Assembly (NCBI RefSeq): GCF_014397785.1
Contig: NZ_VZQQ01000011.1
Coordinates: forward strand, 62,001-126,000
DNA: 64,000 bases
Origin: Paraburkholderia podalyriae
GTDB lineage: Bacteria > Pseudomonadota > Gammaproteobacteria > Burkholderiales > Burkholderiaceae
Direction: 5' to 3'
The translations under genes were made by a program, and so were the position numbers. Position 1 is the first letter of the stretch; the number at the start of each line of letters is the position of its first letter. Below, piece after piece: positions 47,466 to 56,525 of this stretch. The notes below the pieces were generated by a model. The model was not told the origin of the DNA and ran no database searches. It saw only the letters and a program-made list of their open reading frames with translations.

Positions 47466-50400
47466 TCAATACACGATCTCGATCGAGCTTCCCGCAAACT
47501 CGCCGCGCAGCGCGGCGAGCAGTTCATCGGTCGGCTTCACGCGCCATGCGTCGCCCAGACGCATTTCGCCTTGCGCATGCTCGCTGCGATAAACGACCTG
47601 CACCGCGAGCCCGTTCGGAATCTGCACCGCCTGACGCTGACGGCCGCCATCGCCGCCGAAGCCGCCCCGCCCGCCGCCATTGCCGCGTGACGCGGCCGCC
47701 GGCGCGGCTGTGACGGACGGCTCGTCCTTGCCCGCGGTGTGCGCTTCGAGCACCCGGCGCAATGCTTGCGCGTCCGCGTTGCCGTTCATCTGCACCTTGA
47801 GGGAGTCAGCGTAACGGCAGCGCGCGCGGCCGAGATCCATCACCGTTTCGACCGTGAAGCGGATGCCGCCCGTGAACGCGTCGTTACGCGCCTGGCCCTG
47901 CACGACCAGCAGTTCGTCTTCCTTGAACAACTGCTTGTGCTCTTCGAAGACCTCGTTGAAGACGGTCACTTCGCACTGGCCGGTGCCGTCGTCGAGCAGC
48001 GCGATCAGCATCTTGCCGCGCTGGGTCATCTGCGTGCGCAGCGACACGATCACGCCCGCGACCAGCTTGTCTCGCCCTTCCTTCAACTCGCCGATCTTCT
48101 GGCGCACGAAGCGACGCACTTCGTCCTTGTAGGCATCGAACAGATGGCCCGACAGGTAGAAACCGAGCGCGGCCTTCTCTTCCTGCAGCTTGCGCTTTTC
48201 CGGCCATTCCGGTTCGTCGACGAGTTCGTGGCCTTGCGACGGCGCATCGCCCATGTCGAACAGCCCCGCTTGCAGCGCATTGGCCGCCGCCTGCTCAGCC
48301 GCTTCCATCGCGAGCGACACCGACGCGATCAGCTGCGCGCGGTTCGGATGCAGCGTGTCGAACGCGCCGGCGCGAATCAGTGCCTCGACGGTGCGGCGAT
48401 TGACGATGCGCCGATCGACGCGGTTGCAGAAATCGAAGATGTCGATGAAGCGGCCTTCCTCGCGCGCGCGCAGGATTTCTTCGATCGCGTTCTGGCCGCT
48501 GCCCTTGATCGCGCCGAGGCCATAGCGGATCGTGCGCGAGCGCTTGCCGTCGGCTTCGGCGACCGGCTCGAAACGGTACGCGGACAGGTTCACATCTGGC
48601 GGCAGCACGGCCATCCGGTTCGCGAAGCAGTCTTCGAACAGGATCTTGACCTTGTCCGTGTCGTCCATCGCGAGCGACATGTTGGCCGCCATGAATTCGG
48701 CCGGATGGTGCGCCTTCAGCCACGCGGTGTAGTACGCGAGCAGCGCGTAGGCGGCCGCGTGCGACTTGTTGAAGCCGTAGCCCGCGAACTTCTCCATCAG
48801 GTCGAAGATTTCGTCGGATTTCTCGCGCGTGAGTCCGTTGGTGGCCGCGCCTTCCGCGAAAATTTCGCGGTGCTTCGCCATTTCCTCGGGTTTTTTCTTA
48901 CCCATCGCGCGACGCAGCAAGTCGGCGCCGCCAAGCGAGTAGCCGCCGATGATCTGCGCCATCTGCATCACCTGCTCCTGGTAGACCATGATGCCATAGG
49001 TCTCTTTCAGAACAGGTTCGACACGCGGGTCCGGATATTCCACCACCTCGCGGCCGTGCTTACGCGCGCAGAAGCTCGGGATCAGATCCATCGGACCCGG
49101 ACGGTACAAAGCGACGAGCGCGATGATGTCTTCGAAGCGGTCGGGCTGCGCGTCCTTCAGCATGCCCTGCATGCCGCGGCTTTCCAGCTGGAACACGGCG
49201 ACCGTGTTCGCTTTCTTCAGGATCGAGAACGACGCCGGGTCGTCGAGCGGCACCTGGGCGAGCGACCAGTCCTGCTTCGACGGATCGAGGCGGCGGATGT
49301 AGCGTTCGGCCCAATCCAGAATGGTCAGCGTGGTCAGGCCCAGAAAGTCGAACTTCACGAGGCCGACCGCTTCGACGTCGTCCTTGTCGTACTGGCTGAC
49401 GACGCCGCTTTCGTCGCCCTGCGTGTACAACGGGCAGAAATCGGTCAGCTTGCCGGGCGCGATCAGCACGCCGCCCGCGTGCATTCCGACGTTGCGCGTC
49501 AAGCCTTCCACGCGCTGCGCGAGTTCGAGCAGCTGATGCACTTCGTCTTCGTTGTCGAAGCGCTCCTGCAACAGCGGCTCTTCCTTCATCGCGTCGGCGA
49601 TCGTCACGTGCTTGCCCGGCTTGAACGGGATCAGCTTCGCGATGCCGTCCGTGAACATGTAGCCGAGATCGAGCACGCGGCCGATGTCGCGCACCGCCGC
49701 CTTCGCTGCCATCGTGCCGAACGTCGCGATCTGCGACACCGCGTTCGCACCGTATTTCTCCTTCACGTACTGGATCACGCGATCGCGGCCGTGCTGGCAG
49801 AAGTCGATATCGAAGTCGGGCATCGACACCCGCTCCGGATTCAGGAAACGCTCGAACAGCAGGTTGTAGCGCAGCGGATCGAGATCGGTCACGCCGAGCG
49901 CATACGCGACCAGCGAACCCGCGCCCGAACCCCGGCCGGGACCGACCGGCACGCCGTTGTTCTTGGCCCAGTTGATGAAGTCCGCGACGATCAGGAAGTA
50001 GCCCGGAAAGCCCATCTTGATGATCGTGCCGCACTCGAATTCGAGGCGCTGATAATACGTCGCGCGCTGCGCGTCGCGCTCGGCCGCGTCCGGATACAGC
50101 TGTTCGAGCCGCTTTTCGAGGCCTTCTTTCGACAGCTGCACGAGGTAGTCGTCGAGCGACATGCCGTCGGGCGTCGGAAACAGCGGCAGCTTCGGCTTGC
50201 CCAGTTCGAGCGTCAGATTGCAGCGCTTCGCGATCTGCACGGTGTTCGCGAGCGCCGAAGGAATGTCCGCGAACAGCGCGGCCATCTGCTGTTGCGAGCG
50301 GAAATACTGCTCGGCCGTAAAGCGCTTCTGGCGACGCGGATTCGCGAGAATGTCGCCTTCGGAAATGCACACGCGCGCTTCGTGCGCGGTGAAGTCGTCC

Positions 50401-51023
50401 GGCGTCATGAACTGCATCGGGTGCGTCGCGACGACCGGCAGTTTCAGCGATGCCGCGAGCGCAACCGCCTGCTGCACGTACTGCTCGCCGCCAGGCTGGC
50501 CATAGCGCTGCAGCTCGATATAGAAGCCGCCCGGGAACACCTTCGCCCAATGCTGCGCGTTGCGCTTCGCCGCCTCTTCGTTGCCGGCCGCCAGCGCGAG
50601 ACCGATGTCGCCCTGCTGCGCGCCCGACAGCGCGAGCAGCCCTTCGCCCAGACCGGATTCGAGCCAGCCGGCTTCGATTTCCGCGCGGCCGCGATACTGG
50701 TTCGTCAGCGAGGCCTTGCTGAGCAATTCGCAGAGGTTCAGGTAACCGCGGTGGTCCTTGACCAGCAGCAGCAGGCGGGAAGGCTTGTCGCGGTCGTCAG
50801 GATTGGTGATCCAGACGTCGCAGCCGGCAATGGGTTTGATACCTTTGCCACGCGCTTCCTGGTAGAAACGGACGAGGCCGAACGCGTTGCCGAGGTCGGT
50901 GAGCGCGAGCGCGCCCTGACCGTCTTTGGTCGCCGCCTCGACGATGTCGTCGAGACGCACGATGCCGTCGGCAATCGAGAATTCGGAGTGAACGTGGAGA
51001 TGAACGAAGCGGGGATCTGACAT
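47466..51023 (-). CDS. dnaE: DNA polymerase III subunit alpha
   Basis: 1185-residue replicative polymerase. The N-terminal PHP domain opens FVHLHVHSEFSIADG. The palm domain holds the catalytic aspartates in MPDFDIDFCQHGRD and in the VPVGPGRGSGAGSLVAYALG segment; FNKSHAAAYALLAYYTAWLK follows. The C-terminal OB domain contains MLIALLDDGTGQCEVTVF. The length is typical. The ATG at 51023 begins MSDPRFVHLH. A long plus-strand frame opposite it is a coding shadow. Confidence 0.97.
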   Translation of the reverse strand: MSDPRFVHLHVHSEFSIADGIVRLDDIVEAATKDGQGALALTDLGNAFGLVRFYQEARGKGIKPIAGCDVWITNPDDRDKPSRLLLLVKDHRGYLNLCELLSKASLTNQYRGRAEIEAGWLESGLGEGLLALSGAQQGDIGLALAAGNEEAAKRNAQHWAKVFPGGFYIELQRYGQPGGEQYVQQAVALAASLKLPVVATHPMQFMTPDDFTAHEARVCISEGDILANPRRQKRFTAEQYFRSQQQMAALFADIPSALANTVQIAKRCNLTLELGKPKLPLFPTPDGMSLDDYLVQLSKEGLEKRLEQLYPDAAERDAQRATYYQRLEFECGTIIKMGFPGYFLIVADFINWAKNNGVPVGPGRGSGAGSLVAYALGVTDLDPLRYNLLFERFLNPERVSMPDFDIDFCQHGRDRVIQYVKEKYGANAVSQIATFGTMAAKAAVRDIGRVLDLGYMFTDGIAKLIPFKPGKHVTIADAMKEEPLLQERFDNEDEVHQLLELAQRVEGLTRNVGMHAGGVLIAPGKLTDFCPLYTQGDESGVVSQYDKDDVEAVGLVKFDFLGLTTLTILDWAERYIRRLDPSKQDWSLAQVPLDDPASFSILKKANTVAVFQLESRGMQGMLKDAQPDRFEDIIALVALYRPGPMDLIPSFCARKHGREVVEYPDPRVEPVLKETYGIMVYQEQVMQMAQIIGGYSLGGADLLRRAMGKKKPEEMAKHREIFAEGAATNGLTREKSDEIFDLMEKFAGYGFNKSHAAAYALLAYYTAWLKAHHPAEFMAANMSLAMDDTDKVKILFEDCFANRMAVLPPDVNLSAYRFEPVAEADGKRSRTIRYGLGAIKGSGQNAIEEILRAREEGRFIDIFDFCNRVDRRIVNRRTVEALIRAGAFDTLHPNRAQLIASVSLAMEAAEQAAANALQAGLFDMGDAPSQGHELVDEPEWPEKRKLQEEKAALGFYLSGHLFDAYKDEVRRFVRQKIGELKEGRDKLVAGVIVSLRTQMTQRGKMLIALLDDGTGQCEVTVFNEVFEEHKQLFKEDELLVVQGQARNDAFTGGIRFTVETVMDLGRARCRYADSLKVQMNGNADAQALRRVLEAHTAGKDEPSVTAAPAAASRGNGGGRGGFGGDGGRQRQAVQIPNGLAVQVVYRSEHAQGEMRLGDAWRVKPTDELLAALRGEFAGSSIEIVY

Positions 51024-51327
51024 GGGCGACATTGTAACCCCACCCTTCCGCAGATTTCAGGTCGAAACGGCGTTGGCCAAGCGGCCAGGACGGGGGCGGC
51101 GCGAATGCTGTTTGAGCTGGCGCAACCCCTTGGCCGTTCGGCCAGGTCGGGGAAAATGCCGGGTTGGGGGATAATAGCGGTTTCGCCTCTTTCGACATGG
51201 CCATCTGGCCGCCCCAACCGCGCGCCAAACCGCGGCGCTTATACGGGGGCACGACAGCGCGGGCACAACAGCGGCGGCACAGCCCGCCGCACGTCGCCAC
51301 GCAGGCCATCTTTACCGCAGAACACAC
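51024..51327. other. 304-bp divergent gap between dnaE and trhO
   Basis: It holds two similar segments starting TTGGCC at 51072 and 51130, about 58 bases apart. The second contains a perfect hairpin (TGGCCG/CGGCCA) and both end in CCAGG(A/T)CGGGG. A GATAAT at 51170-51175 may be part of a trhO promoter. No open frame in it resembles a protein. Confidence 0.45.
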
Positions 51328-52191
51328 ATGAGTATCGTCAATCTCGCCGCGTATCAATTCGCGACCATCGAAGACACCGCCGCCTGGCGCCCGCTCGTCA
51401 CCGAGCGCTGCAATGCGCTCGGCCTGCGCGGCACCATCCTGCTGGCGCCGGAAGGCATCAATCTGTTCATCGCCGGCGCGCGCGCGAACACCGACGCGTT
51501 CATCGACTACCTCCGCCACGATCCGCTGTTCGAAGGCAAGTTCGCGAATCTGCGGTTCAAGGAAAGCCTGTCGGACCAGCAGCCGTTCACGCGCATGCTG
51601 GTCAAGCTCAAGCGCGAAATCATCACGATGAAAAAGCCGGCGATTCGCCCGGAACTCGGCCGCGCACCGTTCGTCGACGCACCCACGCTGAAGACCTGGC
51701 TCGACCGCGGTCACGACGACGAAGGCCGTCCGGTCGTGATGCTCGACACGCGCAACGCGTTCGAAGTCGACGTCGGCACGTTCGACAACGCGCTCGACTA
51801 TCGCATCACGAAGTTCAGCGAATTTCCCGAGGTGATCGAGAACAATCGCGCCGACCTCGAAGGCAAGACGGTCGTGTCGTTCTGCACGGGCGGCATCCGC
51901 TGCGAGAAGGCCGCGATCCATATGAAGGACGTCGGCATCGACAACGTGTACCAGCTCGAAGGCGGCATCCTCAAATACTTCGAGGAAGTGGGCGGCGCGC
52001 ATTATCACGGCGACTGCTTCGTGTTCGACTATCGCACCGCGCTGAATCCGCAACTCGAACCGACCGCGACCGTTCAATGTTTCGGCTGCCGCGCGGTGGT
52101 CACGCCCGAGCAACAGCAATCGCCGATGTACGTCGCGGGCAAGACCTGTCCGGTGTGCCATCCGGACCGCAAGGCCGCGTGCGCCGCGTAA
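51328..52191 (+). CDS. trhO: tRNA uridine(34) hydroxylase (rhodanese-like)
   Basis: 287-residue YceA/TrhO-type protein, which hydroxylates U34 of tRNAs on the way to 5-carboxymethoxyuridine, using oxygen. An N-terminal UPF0176-like domain ([16 protein letters not shown]) is followed by a rhodanese domain with the active-site FCTGGIRC (Cys186 and Cys192). A C-terminal cysteine cluster (CFGCRA, CPVCH) can bind zinc. It is followed after 52 bp by gluQ, another tRNA-modification gene. Confidence 0.92.
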   Translation: MSIVNLAAYQFATIEDTAAWRPLVTERCNALGLRGTILLAPEGINLFIAGARANTDAFIDYLRHDPLFEGKFANLRFKESLSDQQPFTRMLVKLKREIITMKKPAIRPELGRAPFVDAPTLKTWLDRGHDDEGRPVVMLDTRNAFEVDVGTFDNALDYRITKFSEFPEVIENNRADLEGKTVVSFCTGGIRCEKAAIHMKDVGIDNVYQLEGGILKYFEEVGGAHYHGDCFVFDYRTALNPQLEPTATVQCFGCRAVVTPEQQQSPMYVAGKTCPVCHPDRKAACAA

Positions 52192-52243
52192 TCACAGCCC
52201 GGGCGGCAAGCGGCGCGTGCGCGTCGCCTGTCGTCCCCAAACC

Positions 52244-53134
52244 ATGACCTATCGCGGACGCTTCGCGCCGTCGCCGACCGGCCCGCTGCATGTCGGCTCG
52301 CTGGTCAGCGCGCTCGCGAGCTGGCTCGACGCGCGCGCGCATCGTGGCGTGTGGCTCGTGCGCATCGAAGATGTCGACGGACCGCGCACGGTGCCCGGTG
52401 CCGCCGAGGACATCCTCGCGACCCTCGAACGCTTCGGCATGCACGCCGACGAAACGCCGGTCTGGCAAAGCCAGCGCGTGGCGCGCTATCAGCGGGCGCT
52501 GGAGCAGTTGAAATCGACCGGTCTCGTCTATCCGTGCGGCTGCACGCGCAAGGAAATCGCCGATTCGCTGGTGCTCGCGCACGCGCGCAACACCACGCTC
52601 GCCTACCCCGGTACGTGCCGCACGGGTCTGCATGGCAAGCCGGCGCGCGCGTGGCGGCTGCGCGTGCCCGACGGCGAGCGCGCCGTGATCACGTTCGACG
52701 ACCGCTGGCAGGGCCCGCAGACGCAAAACCTCGCGACCGAGGTCGGCGATTTCGTGCTGCGCCGCGCGGACCATCAGTGGGCATATCAGCTGGCGGTGGT
52801 GGTGGACGATGCGGACGCGGGCATCACGCACATCGTGCGAGGCGCGGATCTGATGGATTCGACGGCGCGGCAGATCTACCTGCAGCGTTGTCTCGGCGTG
52901 GCGACGCCCGCGTATCTGCATGTGCCGGTCGTCACGAACGAGCACGGCGAGAAACTGAGCAAGCAGAACGGCGCGTCGGCGCTCGATACCGACAAACCGC
53001 TGGACGCGCTAGGCGCGGCGGCACGGCATCTGGGACTGGAGCTGGGGAGCGAGCCGCCTGCGACGCTGGAACAGTTCTACAGCGCCGCGACCGCGGCGTG
53101 GGCGCAACGGATGAACATTCGCACATCGGCATGA
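52244..53134 (+). CDS. gluQ: Glutamyl-Q tRNA(Asp) synthetase
   Basis: 296-residue truncated glutamyl-tRNA synthetase paralogue that attaches glutamate to queuosine-34 of tRNA-Asp. It begins [18 protein letters not shown], with the HIGH-like motif (HVGS), a zinc knuckle (CGCTRKE, then YPGTCR) and the KMSKS-like KLSKQNGA. It lacks the anticodon-binding domain, as the family does. The start ATG at 52244 is supported by homology and an in-frame upstream codon at 52217 is rejected. Confidence 0.95.
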   Translation: MTYRGRFAPSPTGPLHVGSLVSALASWLDARAHRGVWLVRIEDVDGPRTVPGAAEDILATLERFGMHADETPVWQSQRVARYQRALEQLKSTGLVYPCGCTRKEIADSLVLAHARNTTLAYPGTCRTGLHGKPARAWRLRVPDGERAVITFDDRWQGPQTQNLATEVGDFVLRRADHQWAYQLAVVVDDADAGITHIVRGADLMDSTARQIYLQRCLGVATPAYLHVPVVTNEHGEKLSKQNGASALDTDKPLDALGAAARHLGLELGSEPPATLEQFYSAATAAWAQRMNIRTSA

Positions 53135-53179
53135 TGCGCACGCGCGGCGTTGCACCAGCGCGTCAAGCTGCAGCCTTCG

Positions 53180-54643
53180 TTACGACGACGAAGGCGTCTT
53201 CCTCGGCATCCCGAAGCCACCGAGCAACGCGGCCAGCTGCCGCTTCGGCACCGACTTCTGCTGCGCGTTCGACGTGGCCGTGTCCTCGATCTGGCGCACC
53301 GACGCCGGCGACGGCTCGTACGGCTTCAGGAAGAAATCGTCGACCGGCTGCGCGCGATGATGATGCGGACGGTCATACGAACCCGACGCTCCGCCCGTGC
53401 GACGGCGGCTGCGCTCGTCGCGCGGTTCGCTACGATCGCGGCGCGGCGGACGATCCTCGTGATGATGGCGCACTGGCGCCTCGACGGTCAGGCGCTGCAA
53501 GTCGAGCGGACGCTTGATCAGCTTCTCGATGTCGGCCAGCTGCTTGCGCTCGTTCGGGCTGCACAGCGACAGCGCGTCGCCCGATGCGCCCGCGCGGCCC
53601 GTCCGGCCGATCCGGTGCACGTAGTCTTCGGCGTTGAACGGCAGGTCGAAGTTGATCACGGTCGGCAGTTCGACGATGTCGAGACCGCGCGCGGCGACAT
53701 CCGTCGCGACGAGCGCCTCGACTTCGCCGCGCTTGAACGCGTCGAGCGCCTGCATGCGCTCGCTCTGCGTGCGGTCGCCGTGAATCGCGGTCGCGACTAC
53801 GCCGTCGCGCTCGAGGCTGCGCGCGAGCCGGCTCGCGCCGATCTTGCTGTTGCAGAACACGAGCACCTGCTTCAGGCCGCGCTCGCGGATCAGTTGCACG
53901 ACCGCGCCGGTCTTGTCGCCCTCGGCGACTTCGTAGACGACCTGCGTGACATTGGTCGCGGTCGAGTTGCTGCGCGCGACTTCGATGGTCTGCGGGTTGC
54001 GCAGATACGTCGCGGCGAGCTTCTTGATTTCGCCCGAGAACGTCGCGGAGAAGAGCAGCGTCTGGCGCTCTTTCGGCAGCAGGTTCAGGATGCGCTGCAG
54101 GTCGGGCAGAAAGCCCATGTCGAGCATGCGGTCGGCTTCGTCGAGCACGAGCATCTGCACCTGACCCAGATTCGCGGTTTTCTGCTGCACGTGATCGAGC
54201 AGACGGCCCGGCGTCGCGATCAGGATTTCGACGCCGCGGCGCAACTGGTCGGACTGCGGATTCATATCGACGCCACCGAACACGACCGCGCTGCGCAGCG
54301 CCGTGTGCTTCGCGTAGGCCTGCACGTTCGCGGCGACCTGGTCGGCGAGTTCGCGGGTCGGCGTGAGGATCAGCGCGCGGACCGGATGGCGCGCCGGCGA
54401 CGCGCTCGTACTGGCCTGCGGCAGCAGACGCTGGATGATCGGCAGCGAGAAGCTCGCGGTCTTGCCGGTGCCGGTCTGCGCGGCGCCCATCACGTCACGG
54501 CCCGCCAGCACGACCGGGATCGCCTGAGCCTGGATCGGCGTGGGCGACGTATAGCCCGATTCCTTGACGGCTTTCAGGATGTCGGGCGCGAGGCCGAATT
54601 GATCAAAAGTCTCGGTACTGGGCGTGACGGCGGTGTCGGACAT
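53180..54643 (-). CDS. DEAD-box RNA helicase (RhlE-like)
   Basis: 487-residue ATP-dependent RNA helicase. The Q-motif is in FDQFGLAPDIL to TSPTPIQAQAIP, Walker A is AAQTGTGKTASF, the DEAD box is LDEADRMLDMG, the SAT motif is LLFSATF, and the C-terminal RecA half ends with YVHRIGRTGRAG. The tail (about residues 400-487) is basic and His/Arg-rich, as in RhlE proteins, for loose RNA binding. The ATG at 54643 is preferred over 54712. A TACAAT on the minus strand at 54814-54809 may be its -10 box. Confidence 0.92.
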   Translation of the reverse strand: MSDTAVTPSTETFDQFGLAPDILKAVKESGYTSPTPIQAQAIPVVLAGRDVMGAAQTGTGKTASFSLPIIQRLLPQASTSASPARHPVRALILTPTRELADQVAANVQAYAKHTALRSAVVFGGVDMNPQSDQLRRGVEILIATPGRLLDHVQQKTANLGQVQMLVLDEADRMLDMGFLPDLQRILNLLPKERQTLLFSATFSGEIKKLAATYLRNPQTIEVARSNSTATNVTQVVYEVAEGDKTGAVVQLIRERGLKQVLVFCNSKIGASRLARSLERDGVVATAIHGDRTQSERMQALDAFKRGEVEALVATDVAARGLDIVELPTVINFDLPFNAEDYVHRIGRTGRAGASGDALSLCSPNERKQLADIEKLIKRPLDLQRLTVEAPVRHHHEDRPPRRDRSEPRDERSRRRTGGASGSYDRPHHHRAQPVDDFFLKPYEPSPASVRQIEDTATSNAQQKSVPKRQLAALLGGFGMPRKTPSSS

Positions 54644-55056
54644 GGTGGCTTTCGCTAAAAATGCGCGTGGCGCGATGCGCGCAGCAGCGGTCGGGACCGC
54701 GGAGGGCATCATGATGAAGGCGGAGCCACGTCGTTCCGCGCGAGACCCGTCTGAGTTCGGTTAATGCGGCCGGCTCCGGCTGGCGGAAACACCCGCCGAA
54801 AGCCGAGCATTGTAGCACTTCAGCAAAAACGCTCGTGACAGCCGACTGGCGGCTCCCGGCCGTCGCTTCGGTCGAAGCGTAGTGCGCACAAACGACAGTG
54901 GCGTGACAGTCGGGCGCTTTGGCGGGCGACCGGCTGCGGGCGACCGGCTGCGGGCGACCGGCTGCGGGCGACCGGCGGCATCAGCCAGCCGCCCCGCCCC
55001 GCACGGGCCCCATTGCGAACCGCCGCCCCGCCCCCGCTCACGTCAGATCGATCCCT
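54644..55056. other. 413-bp gap between helicase and aldehyde dehydrogenase genes
   Basis: It carries a likely helicase promoter region near 54809-54814, a small hairpin (GGCGG/CCGCC, 54783-54798) in the transcribed leader and the 14-bp tandem repeat listed separately. No gene is seen. Confidence 0.5.
54922..54977. repeat. Tandem repeat, 14-bp unit in four copies
   Basis: Unit GCGGGCGACCGGCT occurs three times exactly and a fourth time with the last base changed, directly joined. It lies in the non-coding gap after the aldehyde dehydrogenase stop. The unit length is not a multiple of three, which fits a non-coding place. Confidence 0.85.
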
Positions 55057-56493
55057 TCACCACGTCTCGCGCATCACCATCAGCCGCAGTTCGGTCATAT
55101 CCTCGATCGCGTAGCGCACGCCCTCGCGCCCGAGCCCCGAATCCTTGACGCCGCCATACGGCATGTTGTCGACACGGAACGACGGCACGTCGTTGATGAG
55201 GACACCGCCCACCTCGAGCGCATCCCACGCGCGATGCGCATGCGCGAGCGAGTCGGTGAACACGCCGGCCTGCAGGCCGAAGTCGCTGTCGTTGACCTGC
55301 GCGAGCGCCGCCTCGAAATCGTCGAAGCGCTCGAGTATCGCGATCGGCCCGAAGGCCTCCTTGCGATACAGGTCGGTGTCGCGCTTCACGCTTTCGAGCA
55401 GCGTCGCCTCGAACATCGCGCCGTCGACCTTGCCTCCCGCGACGATCCGCGCGCCCGCCTGCACCGCCCCTTCCATCCAGCCGGCGAGCCGTTTCGCTTC
55501 GGATTCGGAGATCATCGGCCCGACGAAGGTCTTTTCATTCTTCGGATCGCCCATCACGAGCGACTTCGTCTTCGCGATCAGCTTCTCGCGCAGCGCGTCG
55601 TAGACGCTCGCATGGGCGAGAATCCGCTGCACGCCGATGCAGCTCTGCCCCGACTGATAGAACGCGCCGAACGCGAGCCGGTCGACCACGTAGTCGAGCT
55701 TGCCGCCCTGGTCGCCGTCGACGATCGCGGCCGCGTTGCCGCCCAACTCCAGAATCACCTTCTTCTTGCCGGCTTTGCGCTTCAACTCCCAGCCGACCGC
55801 GGGCGACCCCGTGAACGACAGCAGCTTGAAGCGCTCGTCGGTCGTGAACAGGTCGGCGCCGTCGCGATGCGCGGGCAGAATCGAGAATGCGCCCTTCGGC
55901 AGATCGGTTTCGGCGAGAATTTCGCCCATGATCAGCGCCCCGACCGGTGTGCGGCTCGCCGGCTTCAGCACGAACGGCACGCCCGCCGCGATCGCCGGCG
56001 CGACCTTGTGCGCGGTCAGGTTCAGCGGAAAATTGAACGGCGAGATGAACGAGCATGGCCCGATCGGCGCGCGCTTCACGTAGCCGTGGTAACCGTTCGC
56101 GCGCGGAGAAATCTGCAGATTGACGATCTCGCCGTCGATACGCACGCTTTCCTCCGCGGCAACCTTGAACGTATCGATCAGGCGCGTGACTTCGCCCTTC
56201 GAATCGTTGATCGGCTTGCCCGCCTCGATGCACAGCGCGAGCGCGAGTTCGTCGTAGCGCTCGCGAAAGCGCTTCACGCAATGTTCGAGCACCGCCTGGC
56301 GCTTGAACGGCGGGTAGGCGCGCATGGCGGGCATCGCATCGACCGCGAGGCCGATCGCCTTGTCGATCGCGGCGGCGTCGGCCATTGCGACACGCGTGGC
56401 GACTTCGCCGCTGAATTTGTCGGTGACTTCGAGGTCGGTGTTGGCGGCCACCGGCTCGTTGGCGAGGTAGTAAGGATAGGTTGTCTGCAACAT
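55057..56493 (-). CDS. NAD(P)-dependent aldehyde dehydrogenase
   Basis: 478-residue aldehyde dehydrogenase. The catalytic Cys is in FYQSGQSCIGVQRI and the general base Glu in LELGGNAA; FNFPLNL marks the Asn oxyanion site and FTGSPAVGWELK the cofactor loop. It ends NMPYGGVKDSGLGREGVRYAIEDMTE, as in phosphonoacetaldehyde- and lactaldehyde-dehydrogenase-like members. The ATG at 56493 has AAGGAG about eight bases before it. It follows the acetolactate-synthase-like gene after 32 bp, so the pair is probably co-transcribed. Substrate unknown. Confidence 0.88.
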   Translation of the reverse strand: MLQTTYPYYLANEPVAANTDLEVTDKFSGEVATRVAMADAAAIDKAIGLAVDAMPAMRAYPPFKRQAVLEHCVKRFRERYDELALALCIEAGKPINDSKGEVTRLIDTFKVAAEESVRIDGEIVNLQISPRANGYHGYVKRAPIGPCSFISPFNFPLNLTAHKVAPAIAAGVPFVLKPASRTPVGALIMGEILAETDLPKGAFSILPAHRDGADLFTTDERFKLLSFTGSPAVGWELKRKAGKKKVILELGGNAAAIVDGDQGGKLDYVVDRLAFGAFYQSGQSCIGVQRILAHASVYDALREKLIAKTKSLVMGDPKNEKTFVGPMISESEAKRLAGWMEGAVQAGARIVAGGKVDGAMFEATLLESVKRDTDLYRKEAFGPIAILERFDDFEAALAQVNDSDFGLQAGVFTDSLAHAHRAWDALEVGGVLINDVPSFRVDNMPYGGVKDSGLGREGVRYAIEDMTELRLMVMRETW

Positions 56494-56525
56494 GTCGCAC
56501 TCTCCTTGATTCGATGCACGGAAGC

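Noticed and set aside
47739..51020. Long plus-strand frame of over 1000 codons opposite dnaE
   Set aside because: It is the coding shadow of dnaE in high-G+C DNA: His/Arg/Asp-rich with no family likeness, and the minus-strand frame is a full-length DnaE.
54922..54977. CRISPR-like repeat array
   Set aside because: The units are 14 bp and directly adjacent, with no spacers and no cas genes.
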